A stretch of DNA of 8,554 nt, taken from Actinophytocola sp036402745 (GTDB taxonomy: Bacteria > Actinomycetota > Actinomycetes > Mycobacteriales > Pseudonocardiaceae). The notes below the pieces were generated by a model. The model worked only from the letters and a program-made list of their open reading frames with translations, was not told where the DNA came from and did not search any database. Shown here piece by piece: positions 6,701 to 8,554 of the stretch; position 1 is the first letter of the stretch; each line of letters opens with the position of its first letter. Location of the stretch: assembly GCF_036402745.1 (NCBI RefSeq), contig NZ_DASWSJ010000298.1:1-8554 (forward strand), written 5' to 3'. The position numbers and the translations under genes are program-made.

Positions 6701-8554
6701 CACCGGGCGGTGCTGGCGCCGGACGGGACCGAACTCGCGCGGGGGGAAGTCGAACCGGGCCGGTTGGCGTTCGTGTTCTCCGGTCAGGGTTCGCAGCGGC
6801 TCGGCATGGGGCGCGGCCTGTACGAGCGGTTCCCGGTGTTCGCGTCCGCGCTGGACGAGGTGCTGTCCCGGCTCGACCCTCGTCTGCGTGAGGTGATGTG
6901 GGGCTCCGACCCTGCGGTGTTGGGGGACACGGGATGGGCCCAGCCGGCCCTGTTCGCCGTGGAGGTGGCGCTCTACCGCCTGGTCGAGTCGTTCGGCATC
7001 CACCCGGACGTCCTCGTCGGACACTCGATCGGTGAGCTGGCCGCCGCGCACGTCGCCGGTGTGCTGTCGCTGGACGATGCCTGCGCTGTAGTAGCCGCAC
7101 GGGCCCGTTTGATGGCAGCCCTTCCTTCCGGCGGGGTGATGGTCGCCGTCCGCGCGACCGAGGCGGACGTGCTGCCGCTGCTGACCGGCGACGTGTCGGT
7201 CGCGGCGGTCAACGCCGTGGACAGTGTGGTGCTGTCCGGTGTCGAGGAGGCGGTGCTCGCGGTGGCCGCCCGGTTCGAGAAGTCGACTCGGTTGCGGACG
7301 AGTCATGCGTTCCACTCGGCGTCGATGGAGCCGATGCTGGCTGAGTTCGCGGCGGCGATCGACGGTATCGACGTCGCCGATCCGGTCGTGTCGATCGTGT
7401 CCACAGTGGAGGGAGACGTCCGCTTTGGCGAGGCCGCGTACTGGGTGCGGCAGGTGCGTGAAGCCGTCCGGTTCGCCGACGCCGTCACCGCGGCGAACCC
7501 GGATCGGGTACTGGAGATCGGTCCGGACGGCGTCCTGTGCGCTCTCCTGCCCGACCTGTCCGCCGTCCCGATCCTGCGCAAGGACAGGGACGAACCGGAA
7601 GCGGCGCTCCGAACGCTCGCCGCACTCCATGTGGCCGGCACGACCGTCGACTGGACGGCGTGGCACGCCGGTGGCCGGCGGGTCGACCTGCCGACCTATC
7701 CGTTCCAGCGGGAGCGGTTCTGGCCGGATCGGGCGACCCGGCCCGGCGACGCCGCCGGCCTCGGGCTCACCGCGACCGCACATCCTTTGCTGGGTGCGGC
7801 CGTCCCGCTGGCCGACGACACGGGCACCGTCCTGACCGGCCGACTGTCGCTCTCGACCCAGCCCTGGCTGGCTGACCACCGGGTCGGCGACCTCGTGCTG
7901 GTCCCGGCGACGGCGATGCTGGAACTGGCGGTGCGGGCCGGTGATGAGGTCGGCGCCGGCTCGGTGGCGGACCTGACCCTGGTGGCGCCGCTGGTGCTGC
8001 CGGACCGGGGTGCCGTCCAGCTCCAGGTGCGGATCGGAGAGCCCGACCCGTCCGGCGCCCGGACCGTCACCGTCCACTCCCGACCGGACGGCACGGCTGA
8101 CGCGCCGTGGACGACTCACGCGACCGGAACGTTGACGCCGGAGATGGGATCCGGGGATTCGGGGTTCGCCGGGGAGTGGCCGCCGCCAGGGGCGGAAGCG
8201 GTCGAGGTGGACGGGTGTTATGAGCGGTTCACGGCCATGGGCTTCGGCTACGGGCCCGCGTTCCAGGGTCTGCGCGCGGTGTGGCGGCGGGGCGAGGAGA
8301 CCTACGCCGAGGTGGCGCTGCCGGACCGGGTGACTGGCGCGGACGCGTTCGGGTTGCACCCGGCCTTGCTCGACGCCGCGCTGCACGCGCTGTTGCTGAC
8401 CCGGCCCGCGTCGGGCGGTCAGCGGCTGCCGTTCGCGTGGGAGGGCGTGTCGCTGCATGCTTCGGGGGCGTCGGCTCTGCGGGTTCGTCTGGTCGCCGAT
8501 GGTGTCGATCGGGTCGCTGTCGACGCGGCCGATCCGACTGGCCGGCCGGTGCTG
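2..8554 (+). CDS. Modular type I polyketide synthase, internal fragment (two modules, both ends outside window)
   Basis: One reading frame runs through the whole window without a stop, giving 2851 codons. Translation shows KS(partial)-AT-DH-pseudoKR-ER-KR-ACP followed by KS-AT-DH(partial), the usual order of an actinobacterial modular PKS. Such proteins work in the cytoplasm as multi-enzyme assembly lines that extend an ACP-bound acyl chain by one malonyl-derived unit per module. The ACP of the first module is joined to the next KS by a short Ala/Pro-rich linker, so both modules lie on the same polypeptide. Neither docking domains, loading module nor thioesterase are in view, so position in the pathway and the final product cannot be read. 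No in-frame TTA codon was seen. Codon use is strongly G/C-ending except over the ER (about 3300-4400). Family assignment is certain; the compound is unknown. Confidence 0.97.
848..858 (+). repeat. 11-bp palindrome TCCACAGTGGA, copy 1
   Basis: It encodes Ser-Thr-Val-Asp in the KS-AT linker of the first module. The arms TCCAC/GTGGA are a perfect inverted repeat around a single A/T. The Thr codon is ACA, of which I counted only four in the whole frame. A function at DNA level is not shown. Confidence 0.6.
971..1830 (+). other. Acyltransferase (AT) domain of first module, malonyl-CoA type
   Basis: This domain loads the extender unit from CoA onto the module's ACP. It begins with RLAFVFSGQGSQ and carries the nucleophile motif GHSIGE (Ser at 1235-1237, residue 412) and HAFH (catalytic-region His at 1523-1525, residue 508). 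In established AT signatures, GHSIGE-type plus HAFH indicates malonyl-CoA, whereas GHSQGE plus YASH indicates methylmalonyl-CoA, so malonyl is predicted with good confidence. The post-AT linker ends in LPTYPFQRERFW (1898-1933), the usual boundary before a DH. One oddity is WAQQALF (about 1145-1165), where the second module has the usual WAQPALF. The KS-AT linker (716-970) diverges from its counterpart in the second module much more than the domains on either side. Confidence 0.95.
1610..1620 (+). repeat. 11-bp palindrome TCCACTGTGGA, copy 2
   Basis: It encodes Ser-Thr-Val-Asp late in the AT of the first module. The equivalent site in the second AT (7400-7410) carries the reverse complement of this exact 11-mer. 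Confidence 0.6.
1850..1860 (+). repeat. 11-bp palindrome TCCACTGTGGA, copy 3
   Basis: It encodes Ser-Thr-Val-Asp in the post-AT linker of the first module. The equivalent site in the second module encodes Thr-Thr-Val-Asp with different codons and lacks the palindrome. Confidence 0.6.
1991..2806 (+). other. Dehydratase (DH) domain of first module
   Basis: A double-hotdog dehydratase that removes water from the beta-hydroxyacyl-ACP made by the KR. It opens with HPLLGAAV, carries the catalytic His in WLGDHRVGD (His at 2087-2089, residue 696), the conserved GYGPAF (2456-2473) and the catalytic Asp in HPALLDSALH (Asp at 2594-2596, residue 865), and ends near GRPVLSVAAL. Both catalytic residues are present, so activity is likely. 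The HxxxGxxxxP signature is imperfect: the residue at the Gly position is Asp (HRVGDVVLVP), with a Gly one position earlier and the Pro in register. The DH of the second module has the same change. The B-type KR and the ER in the module fit a working dehydration step. Confidence 0.93.
2849..3325 (+). other. Structural (non-catalytic) KR half-domain, before the ER
   Basis: Between DH and ER lies the N-terminal structural subdomain that pairs with the catalytic KR in modular PKSs. It starts with LFVVTW (2849-2866), shows the strand LVVVTQGAI (about 3080-3106) and the family segment AAWGLVRSAQSEHPGRF (about 3131-3181), and ends near residue 1108. It has a truncated Rossmann fold, no cofactor-binding TGGTGGLG and no Ser/Tyr catalytic pair, as expected for this subdomain. 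At roughly 160 residues it is shorter than the usual one of about 200, because the region between LFVVTW and LVVVTQ is compact. It is present because an ER is inserted between the two halves of the KR. Confidence 0.85.
3329..4240 (+). other. Enoylreductase (ER) domain of first module
   Basis: An MDR-family, NADPH-dependent reductase that saturates the alpha-beta double bond left by the DH. It starts at EEWRLASV, has the substrate-side segment AAGVNFRDVLTALGMYPG (3431-3481), the nucleotide-binding motif HAGAGGVGMAA (3752-3784) and the C-terminal FLEMGKTDVRD and HIGKLVL. The Tyr of LGMYPG (3476-3478) is at the position linked with alpha-methyl stereocontrol in methylmalonyl modules; here the AT is malonyl-type, so any such preference would be cryptic. 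Lys 4016-4018 and Asp 4082-4084 are spaced (22 residues) like the Lys/Asp pair I recall from the SpnB ER structure. The stretch before MDVVLNSLAGEFVD is several residues shorter than usual. Codon use differs from the flanks, with many TTG, GGT and GAT codons. Likely active. Confidence 0.94.
4262..4780 (+). other. Ketoreductase (KR) domain of first module, B1 type
   Basis: An SDR-fold, NADPH-dependent reductase of the beta-keto group. It shows the cofactor motif TGGTGGLG (4274-4297), HAAGVLDDG with the LDD triad (4493-4501), Lys 4553-4555, Ser 4625-4627 in YSSVAGVIG, Tyr 4664-4666 in GQGNYAAAN and Asn 4676-4678, so the catalytic set is complete. By the published KR typing rules, LDD without the Trp of A-types and without the Pro of B2 gives B1: a D-configured hydroxyl and no alpha epimerisation. 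This suits the DH of the same module. The segment between LASRTGTDPGG and VTACDVTD is about ten residues shorter than in most KRs. The domain ends near IAWGAWQSVGM, and a helical C-terminal region continues towards the ACP. Confidence 0.94.
4994..5242 (+). other. Acyl carrier protein (ACP) domain of first module
   Basis: A four-helix carrier domain that holds the growing chain on a phosphopantetheine arm. Helix 1 starts near MSEQDGLGFLVDLV. The attachment Ser is in QGFTSLTAVELRNRL (Ser at 5120-5122, residue 1707), followed by LRLPATLVFDYPNPTALA. The usual LGFDSL reads QGFTSL here: Thr replaces the Asp before the Ser (a variant I recall from other modular PKS ACPs) and Gln replaces the Leu. 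A linker of about 18 residues rich in Ala and Pro (5243-5296) joins it to the next KS, so chain transfer to the second module is within one polypeptide and needs no docking domains. Confidence 0.95.
5297..6523 (+). other. Ketosynthase (KS) domain of second module, complete
   Basis: A full-length extender KS starting at DDPIVIVGMSCRYPGG and ending at GTNAHVILE. The catalytic triad is intact: Cys in DTACSSSLVALH (5771-5773, residue 1924), His in EGHGTGT (6176-6178) and His in NLGHAQAAAG (6290-6292). At about 409 residues it is some 10-18 shorter than most actinobacterial modular KSs, mainly because the loop between GWDLDG and GGFLDDVAEFD (about 5420-5452) is only a few residues long where family members usually carry an acidic, Pro-rich insertion ending in a Tyr/Arg stretch. 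MDPMQRVVLE stands where MDPQQRLLLE is typical. It takes the saturated chain from the ACP of the first module and elongates it. Over its last 238 residues it matches the KS of the first module at about 225. Confidence 0.96.
5810..6526 (+). repeat. Module-level direct repeat, copy 2 (KS C-terminal part)
   Basis: Counterpart of the copy at the window start. The exact runs fall at 6248-6294, 6344-6378 and 6380-6420. Similarity is lost in the KS-AT linker, then resumes at RLAFVFSG with the offset reduced by 18 bases and continues through the AT and DH. Confidence 0.88.
6761..7620 (+). other. Acyltransferase (AT) domain of second module, malonyl-CoA type
   Basis: It starts at RLAFVFSGQGSQ and has GHSIGE (Ser at 7025-7027, residue 2342) and HAFH (His at 7313-7315, residue 2438), again the malonyl-CoA signature. 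WAQPALF is in its usual form. The post-AT linker ends at LPTYPFQRERFW (7688-7723). It is a close paralogue of the first AT and aligns without gaps at an offset of 5790 bases from RLAFVFSG through the DH start. The KS-AT linker before it (6524-6760) is six codons shorter than in the first module and poorly conserved. Both modules therefore appear to add unbranched two-carbon units. Confidence 0.95.
7400..7410 (+). repeat. 11-bp palindrome TCCACAGTGGA, copy 4
   Basis: It encodes Ser-Thr-Val-Glu late in the AT of the second module, at the position homologous to the copy at 1610-1620 but with the central base swapped (ACA instead of ACT). Confidence 0.6.
7781..8554 (+). other. Dehydratase (DH) domain of second module, cut near its C-terminus by the window edge
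   Basis: It begins HPLLGAAV and has the catalytic His in WLADHRVGD (His at 7877-7879, residue 2626), GYGPAF (8246-8263) and the catalytic Asp in HPALLDAALH (Asp at 8372-8374, residue 2791). The window ends at GRPVL, only about a dozen residues before the expected domain end. It shares the Asp in place of Gly in the HxxxG signature with the first DH, and VPATA replaces VPGTA just after the signature Pro. A four-codon deletion relative to the first DH lies between GYGPAF and the catalytic Asp (near 8291-8310). Both catalytic residues are present, so dehydration is likely. Whether an ER follows cannot be seen. Confidence 0.92.

Noticed and set aside
6674..8458. Open frame of 594 codons on the minus strand
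   Set aside because: Antisense shadow of the second AT and DH with the same low-complexity Arg/His/Gln composition. Shadows of similar composition occur opposite the first AT-DH, as expected from the module duplication.

Overview
This window is a single uninterrupted stretch of coding DNA on the + strand: a type I modular polyketide synthase (PKS) read in one frame from base 2 to base 8554 (2851 codons, no stop, no convincing start). It is an internal piece of one megasynthase polypeptide, so both ends of the gene lie outside. The very high GC content, the strong G/C preference at third codon positions and the absence of in-frame TTA codons point to an actinomycete. A member of the Pseudonocardiales is possible but cannot be settled from this sequence.

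Layout: (1) the C-terminal part of a ketosynthase (KS, 2-715), then malonyl-type AT (971-1830), DH (1991-2806), a structural pseudo-KR half (2849-3325), ER (3329-4240), catalytic KR of B1 type (4262-4780) and ACP (4994-5242). This is a fully reducing module that lacks only the N-terminal part of its KS. (2) A covalent ACP-to-KS linker leads into a second module: complete KS (5297-6523), malonyl-type AT (6761-7620) and an almost complete DH (7781-8554), cut by the window edge. Its remaining domains are unknown.

How it works, inferred from domain order: the first module condenses a malonyl unit with the incoming chain. It then reduces the beta-keto group to a D-hydroxyl, dehydrates it and reduces the double bond, adding an unbranched saturated two-carbon unit. 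The second module also selects malonyl-CoA and at least dehydrates, giving an alkene or, if an ER follows, another saturated unit. The two modules are close paralogues. Their shared KS part differs at about 13 of 238 residues and the AT and DH domains are also very similar, which suggests duplication or ongoing homogenisation.

There is no intergenic DNA, RNA gene, mobile element or CRISPR array, and I see no regulatory site. I do not see a previously undescribed system. Points worth a second look are a codon-usage island over the ER, several loops shorter than usual for these families, a recurring 11-bp palindrome, and motif deviations in the DH and ACP domains.
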